40,817 bases of DNA from Halomicronema sp. CCY15110 (lineage in GTDB: Bacteria; Cyanobacteriota; Cyanobacteriia; Phormidesmidales; Phormidesmidaceae): assembly GCF_016888165.1 (NCBI RefSeq), contig NZ_JACSWC010000436.1:1-40817 (forward strand), in the 5' to 3' direction. Shown in pieces: positions 1 through 8,132 of the stretch. The notes beneath the pieces were generated by a model. The model was given only the letters and a program-made list of their open reading frames with translations. It made no database searches and was not told the DNA's origin. The position numbers and the translations under genes are program-made. Every line of letters starts with the position of its first letter. The first letter of the stretch is position 1.

Positions 1-88
1 GGCGGGAGGCGTGGCGGGAGGCGTGGCGTTAGGCGTGGCGGGAGGCGTGGCGGGAGGCGTGGCGTTAGGCGTGGCGGGAGGCGTGGCG
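1..88 (+). repeat. 12-bp tandem repeat, order A-A-B-A-A-B-A, coding
   Basis: Seven 12-bp units run from the window edge. Unit A is GGCGGGAGGCGT and unit B is GGCGTTAGGCGT. The order A-A-B-A-A-B-A gives a 36-bp higher-order period. Units of the same type are identical, which suggests recent expansion. Twelve base pairs keep the reading frame, so copy-number changes would add or remove four residues (AGGV or ALGV) without breaking the ATPase gene. The array very likely continues upstream of the window. Confidence 0.9.
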
Positions 89-1753
89 TGGATTTTAGGA
101 GTACTGCGGGTCTATTTTTGGTTGCCGGAGTTGCTGTGGCTGTTGTGCCTTGGCTTCCTCGTGCCAGAGGGCAAAGTAGATCGCTTACTGCGCTGGCTGC
201 CCCCCCAGTTTGATGAACTGATTATCTTGCCCTTGCCCTTCATGGCTGAGTTCATTGCCCAGGCTCATCGCCAAAATCCGGTGGCGGCGCGGCAAACCCT
301 TGACTATTTCATTACCTCTACCAATCAACAAGCGGTGGCCGCCCAGGCCATGGCGCAAATTGCCGTTGATGCGCTGGCCCGTTGTGATACCGTGGCCGCC
401 ATTGCCGCCATTGCCGATGAGTTAGCCTGGGTGCCCTCGCCCCCCCCCCGACAGGTGGGGCCATTGCTGCCAGAGTTTATTGAGGTGAGTCAGGCGGTGC
501 GGGCAGCTCAAGCCAGCACCTCGGCCTATCGCCAATGGGAATCGTTGGGGCCACCCCTGCGGCAGCTCTCCCAACTCAAGCAGGGTCTGGTGCAACAAGA
601 CCCGCTGCTCGCCACCACCTATGGCAGCATTGTCGAAAATTGGCTCGGGGTGCTCAATACGGCCCAAGCCAACCTGCAAGCCCAAGCCCTGCGGTCAGGC
701 GAAATTCCCCCGGTGTATATTGCTGGAGCAGCCCTGGCTCCGGATACAGCGGGGCAACGCTTTCGGGGACGACAAGACCTGTTTCGCGAGATCGAAACTC
801 TGGCGCGGGCGGATGCGCCCCCCACCCTATTGCTCTACGGCGGCAGACGCACGGGCAAAACCTCGGCGCTCAAACATTTGCCCCGCCGGGTTGGCCCTGA
901 TTTGGTGCCGCTACTCGTCGATTTGCAAGGGGCGGCCATGAACACCACCCTGGCGGGGACGGCCAAGTTTCTTGCCACAGCGATGCAGCAAGCCGCCCGG
1001 CAAGCCCGCAACCTGACGTTACCTGCCCCCGATCAATTAGCTTTGGAAAAGGAACCCTTTGCCGCGTTGCAGCAGTGGTTTGCCACGATTGAACAAACGG
1101 CCCGAGGCAAACGCTTTTTGCTCTGCCTCGACGAATTTGAACGCCTGAGCGAAATCGTAAACACTACGGGCAGCCGCGCCCCCCTCAACTTCCTCCGCTA
1201 CATCATTCAGAACCAACCGGGTTGGATTCTTCTATTCAGCGGTTCACACACGCCAGATGAGCTAGAACCTTACTGGAGTGATTACCTGATCAATACGCAA
1301 TCTCTACGACTGAGCTATCTCGAACCAGCAGATGCCCGAGCGCTGATCCAGCACCCCATTGATGATTTTCCTGACGTTTATGAACCCGAAGCGGTAGACG
1401 CCATTCTTGCGCTCACTCGCTGTCAGCCCTACTTTGTCCAGTTGACTTGTCTCGTCTTGGTCGAATATCTCAATCGTCTCCCCGACCGCCACAAAGCAAC
1501 TGCCGCCGACGTTAACACCATCGTTCCGAAAGTATTGGAGCGGGGGGGCGAGGTACTTCGAGAGCGCTTCCAAACCCTGCCTCAAGAACATCAAGCAATT
1601 CTTCATCAGCTGGCTAGCAGGGGGGCGATTTCTGAGGCCAGTAAAGCGAGTTTGCAAAAGCTGGTGCAGCAGGAAATTTTGGAATTGGGCGATCAGGGTT
1701 GCCAATTCCAAATTCCGTTGTTTCAGCGCTATGTCCAGTCCATCATGGTTTAG
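2..1753 (+). CDS. Membrane-anchored P-loop (STAND/AAA-like) ATPase, 5' end missing
   Basis: The frame is open to the window edge, so the N-terminus lies outside; numbering here counts the GTG at 11 as residue 1. Residues 1-26 are a tandem AGGV/ALGV repeat, followed by a hydrophobic stretch to about residue 50 that should lie in the membrane. An alpha-helical linker follows. The ATPase core has a Walker A motif (GGRRTGKT, about residue 277) and a Walker B with acidic pair (LLCLDEFERL, about residue 375). After it comes the LEPADARALIQHPI segment usual in STAND-type ATPases, and a C-terminal part that looks like a winged helix (about 500-580). Such proteins are regulated NTPase switches, often in conflict or signalling systems; the substrate cannot be told. 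The effector or sensor part is probably upstream. The ATPase call is firm; the biological role is inference. Confidence 0.8.
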   Translation, partial: AGGVAGGVALGVAGGVAGGVALGVAGGVAWILGVLRVYFWLPELLWLLCLGFLVPEGKVDRLLRWLPPQFDELIILPLPFMAEFIAQAHRQNPVAARQTLDYFITSTNQQAVAAQAMAQIAVDALARCDTVAAIAAIADELAWVPSPPPRQVGPLLPEFIEVSQAVRAAQASTSAYRQWESLGPPLRQLSQLKQGLVQQDPLLATTYGSIVENWLGVLNTAQANLQAQALRSGEIPPVYIAGAALAPDTAGQRFRGRQDLFREIETLARADAPPTLLLYGGRRTGKTSALKHLPRRVGPDLVPLLVDLQGAAMNTTLAGTAKFLATAMQQAARQARNLTLPAPDQLALEKEPFAALQQWFATIEQTARGKRFLLCLDEFERLSEIVNTTGSRAPLNFLRYIIQNQPGWILLFSGSHTPDELEPYWSDYLINTQSLRLSYLEPADARALIQHPIDDFPDVYEPEAVDAILALTRCQPYFVQLTCLVLVEYLNRLPDRHKATAADVNTIVPKVLERGGEVLRERFQTLPQEHQAILHQLASRGAISEASKASLQKLVQQEILELGDQGCQFQIPLFQRYVQSIMV

Positions 1754-2077
1754 TTAGCGGCCTATAAGGTTGGAATCCTGCCAAGAAGGACTCTAGCCGC
1801 TGTGAGCTGAAACTCCTTTGATGCGCTATCTCCTTTGATACCTGCACCATCTGCGACTTCACCAAAGGCGCATTAGGAACACAGGCCAGATTCAGGCAAA
1901 CCTCGCCTGTGGAAGTTGCCATCCCAGTGATCACCGTGAGGGAGTTATGCCAGGGCTTGGTGCTCAATTTACATCGGACGCAAACAAATGAACTCGTGAT
2001 CGCCACCAAACCGACTTCCACATCTCAAGGACATACGACTGAGGGGGCGCGTTCCCCTTAATCGGCCTGGGCATCCT
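1754..2077. other. Intergenic stretch without a convincing gene
   Basis: A 92-codon reading frame on the minus strand (1743-2021) overlaps the end of the ATPase gene tail to tail. It has no recognisable motif and no clear ribosome binding site, so I do not call it. I see no RNA gene or strong terminator here. Confidence 0.4.
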
Positions 2078-2143
2078 GACCTTGTTCTGCTGTCGCCATG
2101 CCCATGCCATACGACCCTGACCACCATCACCCTCCACATCTTC
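2078..2143 (+). pseudogene. Truncated duplicate of the 5' end of the RAYT transposase gene
   Basis: The 34 bases from the ATG at 2098 match the first 34 bases of the transposase gene at 2281 with one difference. The preceding 20 or so bases are also alike. The match stops at about 2131 and a REP-type palindrome follows at 2144. This is a 5' stub of a second transposase copy, 183 bp upstream of the intact one. Confidence 0.75.
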
Positions 2144-2176
2144 GTAGGGGCGCACGGCCCGGCCGTGCGCCCCTAC
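2144..2176. repeat. REP-type palindrome upstream of the RAYT gene
   Basis: The arms GTAGGGGCGCACGGCC and GGCCGTGCGCCCCTAC are perfectly complementary (16 bp each) around a single central C at 2160. A half-copy (GATGCGCCCCTACCC) follows at about 2183-2198. The palindrome matches the core of the one inside the transposase gene at 2557, as expected for the target repeat of a REP-associated transposase. Confidence 0.85.
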
Positions 2177-2280
2177 CCAACCCTGATGCGCCCCTACCCG
2201 CCCGACCCTGGATGCATCCCCCTGGCCCAACGATTCGCAGCAGACCGGTTGGGGAATTCTGATCCTATTCCTAGTCGCCT

Positions 2281-2868
2281 ATGCCCATGCCATACGACCC
2301 CGACCACCATCACCGTCGATCGATTCGCCTCCAGGGATACAACTATTCATCCGCCGGGGCCTATTTCATCACCCTCTGCACCTTTCAGCGTCAATGCCTA
2401 TTTGGGCAAATCATCGACGGGGTAATGCAATTGAATGAATGCGGTCAGATCGTGTTTGAAGAATGGTTGAATTCCAGCAGCATCCGGCAGGAAATTGAAT
2501 TTGATCAATGGGTCATTATGCCCAACCACCTGCATGGCATTGTATTGATCACCCCTGTAGGGGCGCACGGCCGTGCGCCCCTACCCGAACCTGCACCCCG
2601 ACGGGTGGGGGTGGCATACCGTAAACCCCGATCGCTGTCATCCTTTGTTGCGGGGTTCAAATCGGCCACGACCAAACGCATCAATACCGCCCGCAATTCA
2701 ACAGGCACCCCGGTTTGGCAGCGCAATTATTACGAACACATCATCCGCAGTGAAGCTTCCTGCCAACGGATTCGGCAATATATCCACAGCAACCCTGCGA
2801 CCTGGCAAGATGACCAGCTCCATCCGTCTAATCCATCCAAGTTTGAGCGCGATCGCGATAAATCATAA
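2281..2868 (+). CDS. REP-associated tyrosine transposase (RAYT, IS200-like Y1 family)
   Basis: The 195-residue product has the single-domain Y1 transposase layout. An HxH metal-binding motif sits at H83-L84-H85 within MPNHLHGIV, and the candidate catalytic tyrosine is Y167 in the helix QYIHSNP. The typical end block PVWQRNYYEHIIR precedes it. The N-terminal GAYFITLCTFQRQCLFG is also typical. Enzymes of this family cut and join single-stranded DNA at short palindromes (REP/BIME). The frame is intact, so activity is possible. A 28-bp REP palindrome lies inside the gene and encodes VGAHGRAPL between the HxH motif and the tyrosine helix. A partial second copy lies just upstream. The ATG at 2281 starts an MPMPYDPD sequence that is duplicated in the stub, which supports this start. 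Confidence 0.9.
   Translation: MPMPYDPDHHHRRSIRLQGYNYSSAGAYFITLCTFQRQCLFGQIIDGVMQLNECGQIVFEEWLNSSSIRQEIEFDQWVIMPNHLHGIVLITPVGAHGRAPLPEPAPRRVGVAYRKPRSLSSFVAGFKSATTKRINTARNSTGTPVWQRNYYEHIIRSEASCQRIRQYIHSNPATWQDDQLHPSNPSKFERDRDKS
2557..2584. repeat. REP-type palindrome inside the RAYT coding region
   Basis: GTAGGGGCGCACGG is followed directly by its reverse complement CCGTGCGCCCCTAC, giving a perfect 28-bp palindrome with no spacer. It is read in frame as part of the transposase. It matches the 33-bp palindrome at 2144-2176 apart from the centre. Confidence 0.9.
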
Positions 2869-2963
2869 AACCGCGATCGCTTGGCTACCTGATTGCCCCC
2901 GGCGCTTTTGCTGCGTCGCGATACCACAGCAAGTGAAGCCTGTTCCCTTCCCTCCCTGGTGCT

Positions 2964-3209
2964 ATGGCGCGGGAGCAATGTGCCGTAGTTGTCAGAGACA
3001 TGGGCGATCGCACTGACAACATCCGAGTCATCCGCGTCGATACTGCCCTTCTTGCGCAAGCCCTCGACCTCTATCAATTTCGCCCCGATAAAGACTGGGG
3101 GCTGACCGACGGTATTTCCTGCATCGTGATGCAGCGGCAAGATTTGGTGGATGTAGTCACCAGCGATCGCCACTTTCGCCCAGCCAGTTTCCACATAGCA
3201 ATGACATGA
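2964..3209 (+). pseudogene. PIN-domain (VapC-type) toxin, 3' remnant
   Basis: The frame gives about 80 residues that look like the C-terminal half of a PIN-domain ribonuclease. The segment RPDKDWGLTDGISCIVM matches the usual DKDWSLTDCISF..M block that carries conserved acidic residues. It is followed by VVTSDRHF, like the usual ALTADHHF. The N-terminal half with the first catalytic aspartate is missing. The upstream 90 bases show only short broken frames, and no antitoxin gene is adjacent. It is therefore a decayed toxin rather than a working toxin-antitoxin pair. The family call comes from motif recognition alone. Confidence 0.65.
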
Positions 3210-3309
3210 GACTGAAGGGGCGATCGGCAGCTCACTGGGGCAGAAAAATATCAGCCACCGAGCCTTGCTCAGCCCCCCAATGTTCAACTAAGCGGGTTAG
3301 CGGACAAGG

Positions 3310-3483
3310 CTAACCTGAAACTGCCAGGGCAACGCTCTCAACGAGAATCAAGCTGACGGCGACCCAAGTCCATACCGTAATTTGGCCAGAGATACGGCTG
3401 AATAAGGAATAGAGTACGCAAAAGCTGAGAATCCAGAAGATCACCGTATGGAGCAGATTGATTTGGCTGAAGGTGATTTTTAT
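3310..3483 (-). pseudogene. Short decayed membrane-protein gene
   Basis: The minus strand reads about 57 codons of mostly hydrophobic sequence with two likely membrane helices (around HTVIFWILSFCVLYSLF and TVWTWVAVSLILVESVALAV). At the natural start position there is ATA instead of ATG (3483-3481), preceded by AGGA at a normal ribosome-binding distance. No other good start is seen. The frame ends abruptly after the second helix. I infer a small membrane protein that has lost its start codon and probably its tail. It has no recognisable family. Confidence 0.35.
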
Positions 3484-3508
3484 CGTTTCCTACTGATCTT
3501 GAGTCGTT

Positions 3509-6490
3509 TTAGGGCAAAGTCTGGAGATGTTTGGGGATAGGGTTTTGGTGCCCAGAAGGGGAAAACCTTCGAGCGATCGCCTTCCGCACCTCCTCAGCTC
3601 CTAAGACCATGAGCGGACATAGCAACAGCATGACCCACTGCGCTGGATTTAAAGGGGCCGTAGAGAAGATGGCTCGGAGGGGCGAAATCTGAATAATGGC
3701 GATGATCAGCGTCCATTCAAACAACATGCCCAACCAGATGAGGGGATTAGAAAACCAGCCCAACCGCCAGATCGAAGCTTTCTCCGAGCGACAGGCAAAC
3801 ACGTTGCCATCCTGACAGGCGACGATCGCCGCCAAGGTCAAGGTGGTCGCCTGGGCATAGATCAGCAGCACCGGGGCAGTAGCCGCGTGGCTCAACAGAG
3901 CGGGCGTCACCGCTTGAATCTCGCCCAAGCCATAACCGTGGGTGCGCCAGACCCAGAAAAAGGCGGCCATGCCCAACACCGCTTCCCACAGCCCCAACCA
4001 GCAGTAGGCTCGCAATAACAGCGCTCGATCCATCAGGGGATGGGTGGGCGATCGCGGTGGCTGTTGCATGAGGCCCGGTTCTGCGGCTTCGGCTCCCAAG
4101 GCGAGGGCGGGCACCATGTCGGTGCCCAGGTCGATCGCCAGAATTTGCATAATTACCAGTGCGGGTGGAATCTTCAGCGCCACCATGAGCAGGAAGGGCA
4201 CCAGCTCCGCCACATTGGACGCGAGGATATAGGTGATGAACTTGCGGATGTTTTGGTAAACGGTGCGACCTTGCTCGATCGCGCCCACAATGGTGGCAAA
4301 GTTGTCGTCAGTCAGCACAATGTCGGCGGCCTCGCGAGCCACGTCAGTCCCGTTCAAGCCCATCGCGACTCCAATGTGGGAGGACCGCAGCGCCGGGGCA
4401 TCGTTCACTCCATCGCCGGTGACTGCGACGATCGCGCCGGTTGCTTTGTAAGCCTCTACCAGCCGGAGTTTGTGTTCCGGCGACATGCGGGCAAACACTA
4501 GCTTCGAGCGGTATTTCAGCATTTGCTGGAGCTGGGCCCCCGAGAGGTGACCCATACTTTCGCCCGTCACTACCCGCACCTGCTCATGGGGATTAAAGCT
4601 GTCGTCGAGCAGGCCAATTTGCTGGGCGATCGCCTCAGCGGTCAGGCCATAGTCGCCAGTTACCATGGTCACGCGAATGCCCGCTTGATGACACTGAGCG
4701 ATCGCCTCCGGCACTTCGGGACGGGGCGGATCAAACATCGCCACCAGCCCGAGAAACGTCAATTCCTGCTCCAAATCCTGCGCTTTCATATCCTTCAGCT
4801 CAGCGCCACCGGGCCGCACCGCCACCCCCAGCACCCGAAAGCCTTGACGGGCCAGGGCGTCGTTAGCGGTGACGACCGTTTGCCAATCTTGATGCTGCAA
4901 TTCGGCGAGCGCCCCATCGCGCACAATATGTTGACAATGGCGCACAACTTCCAACGGCGCACCCTTGGTGAACGCTACCTGTTCTGTCGGTTGGGAAAAG
5001 GTCTGGGGCCAGAGGTCATCGCGCCCGTCCAACACCACGGTCATCATGCGGCGGCGCGAGTCAAAGGGGATTTCCCGCCGCCGGGGATAGCGCTGCTGCA
5101 ATTCCTCCACGTTGAGGCCGCTTTTGGCCGCCGCGACGATTAGCGCCGCTTCGGTGGGGTCGCCCATCTCTTGCCAGCGACTGGGGGCCGTCAGATGCAT
5201 CAGGCGAGCGTTGGAGCACAGGGCTGCTCCCATCAGCAACAGCTGGGCTTTCCAAGCCAGGGGCGCATCTTCGGATAAATGCACCTGGCCTATCGTCGGG
5301 TCATACCCGGCTCCGGTGACGGCAATGTGACCGGCGGGAAGACCGTGCTCTGACGGGGGGAGGTCGTCCTGCGATCGGGGCGGCAGCCAGAGATAGCGCA
5401 CCGTCATTTCGTTTTTGGTCAGGGTGCCAGTTTTGTCAGTGCAGATCACGTTCACCGCGCTCAAGGTTTCCACCGCTGAAAGTCGCCGCACCAGGGCGTT
5501 GTGCCGCACCATGCGCTTGACGCCGATCGCCAGCGAGAGCGTCACGGTGGGCAACAGTCCCTCGGGGACCAGCGCCACGATAATGCCGATCGCAAAAATG
5601 AAGCTCTCTTTCACCTCCATGCCCACGAGCCAAGAAGTCAGGGTAAAAATCAGGACTCCCATACTCAGGGCGATCGCCGTAATCACCCGCACAATATGGC
5701 TGACCTGGACTTCGAGGGTGCTGGGCTCTCGCTTCACCTCGGTGGTCAAGTGAGCCACCTGACCAAATTCGGTCTGGGTGCCCGTCGCATAAACCACGGC
5801 AGTGCCCCGCCCGGAAGACACCGTCGCTCCGGCCAGCACCAGATTGCTGATTTCAGCAGGATTGGCTTGCTCATGGTGGGGGGTTTCACCGGGGCGCGCC
5901 AACGGCTTACCGCCCCGCACCGGCAGGGCCTCTCGCTGGCGAACCGGGTGGGGGTTGCGGGCGACGGGCAGGGATTCTCCCGTGAGCACCGACCCGTCCA
6001 GATACAGACTTTCCGCCTTGACCAGACGGGCATCGGCGGAAACGCGATCGCCTTCCTCCAACTGCATCACATCGCCTCGCACTAACTCCCTGGCGGGAAT
6101 CTGCGTCAAGGTGCCATCGCGGAAAACCTGCACCTGGCTCGGCAGCACATTCTTCAACGCCGCCAGAGCCTGCTCTGCCCGAAACTCTTGCCAAAAGCTG
6201 AATACAGCATTGATCCAGATCACTGCCCAGATCGCCCAGCCCAGGGCCGCCGTGTGGGAGATGAAGGCCAAAATGCCCGCCACCCACAGCAGCAAGGCCA
6301 TGAAGTGGGTGAGCTGATCGGTAAAGCGCAACCACAGGGGTCGCCGGGGTGGTTCGGGCAACTCGTTCGCCCCAAATTGCTGAAGGCGTGCTTGAGCTTC
6401 AAATGCCTTGAGTCCCTGAGGCGTTGTGCCCAAGGTTGGGTACACCCCTTCGATGGGCAGCGTCCAAATAGGACCGTGGGTGGATGTCAT
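3509..6490 (-). CDS. Cation-transporting P-type ATPase (P2-like)
   Basis: The 993-residue length is normal for a P2-type pump. An N-terminal cation-ATPase domain comes first, then the actuator motif LTGES (about residue 170) and the membrane motif VPEGLLPTVTL. The phosphorylated aspartate is D352 in DKTGTLT. The hinge motif GDGVNDAP is near residue 693, and a C-terminal block of membrane helices follows. The pump moves a cation across the membrane at the cost of ATP. The VPEGLL motif fits the Ca2+/Na+/K+-type branch rather than heavy-metal pumps, and there is no N-terminal CxxC metal-binding domain. The ion itself cannot be read from sequence. AAGGGG lies about 8 bases before the ATG. It stands alone on its strand, downstream of the sulfate cluster. 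Confidence 0.93.
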   Translation of the reverse strand: MTSTHGPIWTLPIEGVYPTLGTTPQGLKAFEAQARLQQFGANELPEPPRRPLWLRFTDQLTHFMALLLWVAGILAFISHTAALGWAIWAVIWINAVFSFWQEFRAEQALAALKNVLPSQVQVFRDGTLTQIPARELVRGDVMQLEEGDRVSADARLVKAESLYLDGSVLTGESLPVARNPHPVRQREALPVRGGKPLARPGETPHHEQANPAEISNLVLAGATVSSGRGTAVVYATGTQTEFGQVAHLTTEVKREPSTLEVQVSHIVRVITAIALSMGVLIFTLTSWLVGMEVKESFIFAIGIIVALVPEGLLPTVTLSLAIGVKRMVRHNALVRRLSAVETLSAVNVICTDKTGTLTKNEMTVRYLWLPPRSQDDLPPSEHGLPAGHIAVTGAGYDPTIGQVHLSEDAPLAWKAQLLLMGAALCSNARLMHLTAPSRWQEMGDPTEAALIVAAAKSGLNVEELQQRYPRRREIPFDSRRRMMTVVLDGRDDLWPQTFSQPTEQVAFTKGAPLEVVRHCQHIVRDGALAELQHQDWQTVVTANDALARQGFRVLGVAVRPGGAELKDMKAQDLEQELTFLGLVAMFDPPRPEVPEAIAQCHQAGIRVTMVTGDYGLTAEAIAQQIGLLDDSFNPHEQVRVVTGESMGHLSGAQLQQMLKYRSKLVFARMSPEHKLRLVEAYKATGAIVAVTGDGVNDAPALRSSHIGVAMGLNGTDVAREAADIVLTDDNFATIVGAIEQGRTVYQNIRKFITYILASNVAELVPFLLMVALKIPPALVIMQILAIDLGTDMVPALALGAEAAEPGLMQQPPRSPTHPLMDRALLLRAYCWLGLWEAVLGMAAFFWVWRTHGYGLGEIQAVTPALLSHAATAPVLLIYAQATTLTLAAIVACQDGNVFACRSEKASIWRLGWFSNPLIWLGMLFEWTLIIAIIQISPLRAIFSTAPLNPAQWVMLLLCPLMVLGAEEVRKAIARRFSPSGHQNPIPKHLQTLP

Positions 6491-6662
6491 CGCTAAGCCC
6501 CTTGAAGTGTGGGAAGCGTAACCTGATCAGTTGTTCGTGGCTTTGCCTGCAAGCCTGAAATGCGAAGCACAGTGCTGAACCTCACACCTACAAATCATCG
6601 AGCCTTTTAGAGGAAGAGGCGCTTAGGCTTAATATTTGTTGTTGGGCGATTCACCTTCGGTG

Positions 6663-6707
6663 AGGCTATAGCCCGATCGGGGAGGCTTCGCGATCGGGCT
6701 ATAGCCT
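6663..6707. repeat. 17-bp perfect inverted repeat (hairpin)
   Basis: The left arm at 6663-6679 (AGGCTATAGCCCGATCG) pairs perfectly with 6691-6707 around an 11-base loop. A smaller hairpin (TCACC-TTC-GGTGA) sits just before it. There is no T-run on either side, so it looks like a dispersed palindromic repeat more than a classical terminator. It could still stop or stabilise the leftward sulfate transcript. Confidence 0.75.
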
Positions 6708-6715
6708 AACGCCTT

Positions 6716-7258
6716 TTATCGAGACGCTGCCAATACCCCTTCCCCCCCCAATCGGCTTGGTAAGCGAGCCGATTGGGGGGGCAGTAGGCAAAAATGTTCC
6801 CCTGCCTCTGGAGAACCGCTTGCACTGCTGCGGTGATCGCAGTGATCGACGTTGAATTCGAACGTGCCATCAGAGATCCCATAAAGGGCAATTTGTCCAT
6901 AGCCAGGGACTGCCGCTACAGCGATAGTGCCGCAGTGATCGCTCGGCCCTGTTGTCGTAATCTGCTGACGCTCAGCGTGGGGCAGGGTGAAGAAATGGAA
7001 ATCCAGGTGCGGGACGGTGTAAACCCCTTCCGGCAAGTGGCCTTGAGGATTCCAGTTAAGCCTAATTTCGGTTAAGGGGGGCTTGGCGATCGCCCTTGGC
7101 GGCAATGGCAGATTTACCTCCATCGTCGCTTTAGGGAGATTTTCCAGGGCGGCTTCCGGCACAATGACGCCGATTTTCGAGGGGCGATCGCCCAGGCCCA
7201 TCACCACGTAGATGTGAACGATAAGGAGCCTCTCTTCATTACCTCTGCGATTAATCAC
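6716..7258 (-). pseudogene. Fragment of a DUF5602/TTHB210-like protein, ends degraded
   Basis: The central part (SKIGVIVPEAALENLP, then NWNPQGHLPEGVY and PHLDFHFFTL) looks like a TTHB210-like protein, with its histidine-rich HxDFHF core. Family members I know are usually exported. Here there is no signal peptide: the frame begins at a GTG overlapping the end of cysW by 8 bp. After DFHFF the sequence no longer resembles the family, and the last 30 codons run through a 15-bp palindrome. It is most likely a decayed gene joined by chance to the cys operon. A translated cysW-coupled product cannot be excluded. Confidence 0.5.
6743..6781. repeat. 15-bp perfect inverted repeat
   Basis: CCCCCCCAATCGGCT at 6743-6757 pairs with AGCCGATTGGGGGGG at 6767-6781 around a 9-base loop. 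It lies in the tail of the decayed DUF5602-like frame, 36 bp from a second, unrelated palindrome. It has no T-run. Confidence 0.8.
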
Positions 7259-8132
7259 CTCGACGATGGACGCCGGGATTGCGTTCTAAAAAGTGCTTGA
7301 GCACCAGGGTGACGATCGCTAGACAGGCCAGCAGCACAGCGGCAGCATAGGCCGATTGGGTGTTGTACTGGATATAAGCGTCTTCAACATAAAGGGGTAA
7401 GGTCTGAGTTTTACCGGAGATGTTGCCGGAGACCACGGCAACCGCGCCAAACTCCCCCATGGCACGGGCATTGCAGAGAATTAAGCCGTACAACAAACTC
7501 CATTTAATCGAGGGCAGGGTCACTCGCCAGAACGTTTGCCAGGAAGAAGCGCCCAGGGTATGGGCCGCTTCTTCTTGATCGGTACCGTTTTCTTCTAACG
7601 CGGGGAGCACTTCGCGGGCGATGAAGGGCATGGTGACAAAAATGGTCGCCATCACCATACCGGGCAGGGCAAAAATCACCTTGATTCCACCAGCTTCTAA
7701 CGCCGGGCCAAACCAGCCCCGACTGCCGTAGAGCAGCACGAGCATTAACCCTGCTACCACGGGAGAAATGGAGAAGGGCAGATCGATAATGCTGATCAGC
7801 AGGGTGCGACCGGGGAAGGTCTTGTGGGCGATCGCCACCGCTGCCGAGAGGCCAAAAATCGTATTTAGCGGCACCGAAATCAAGGCCACAATTACCGTCA
7901 ACCCTACCGCGTTAAGAAAGGGACGGCTGGTAAACGTTGCCAGAAAACCAGCGATGCCGCCATTAAATGCCTGGACAAAGACATTCAGAGCCGGGAGCAA
8001 AATAATTAGCGCCAGGTAGAGCGTCACAAAGCCGATCAGCCCCCATTTGCGCCAGTCAGCAGATGGTGAAATCCTCTTGGTCGGGGATGCATTAGACCGA
8101 GTTAGGTTGGGATTTACAACAGGATTAGCCAT
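7251..8132 (-). CDS. cysW: Sulfate ABC transporter permease CysW
   Basis: This is one of the two membrane subunits of the sulfate/thiosulfate importer. It has about six hydrophobic helices and the cytoplasmic EAA loop ([23 protein letters not shown]), which contacts the CysA ATPase. I start it at the ATG at 8132, which overlaps the end of cysT by 8 bp, a usual sign of coupled translation; an earlier ATG at 8159 would add nine residues. That gives 293 residues. It follows sbpA and cysT on the same strand. Confidence 0.93.
   Translation of the reverse strand: MANPVVNPNLTRSNASPTKRISPSADWRKWGLIGFVTLYLALIILLPALNVFVQAFNGGIAGFLATFTSRPFLNAVGLTVIVALISVPLNTIFGLSAAVAIAHKTFPGRTLLISIIDLPFSISPVVAGLMLVLLYGSRGWFGPALEAGGIKVIFALPGMVMATIFVTMPFIAREVLPALEENGTDQEEAAHTLGASSWQTFWRVTLPSIKWSLLYGLILCNARAMGEFGAVAVVSGNISGKTQTLPLYVEDAYIQYNTQSAYAAAVLLACLAIVTLVLKHFLERNPGVHRRGD

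Noticed and set aside
1743-2021. 92-codon minus-strand frame after the ATPase gene
   Set aside because: No motif, no clear ribosome binding site and overlap with the ATPase stop.
2730-3287. 185-codon minus-strand frame
   Set aside because: It is antisense to the transposase end and the PIN remnant, both of which read as known families on the plus strand.
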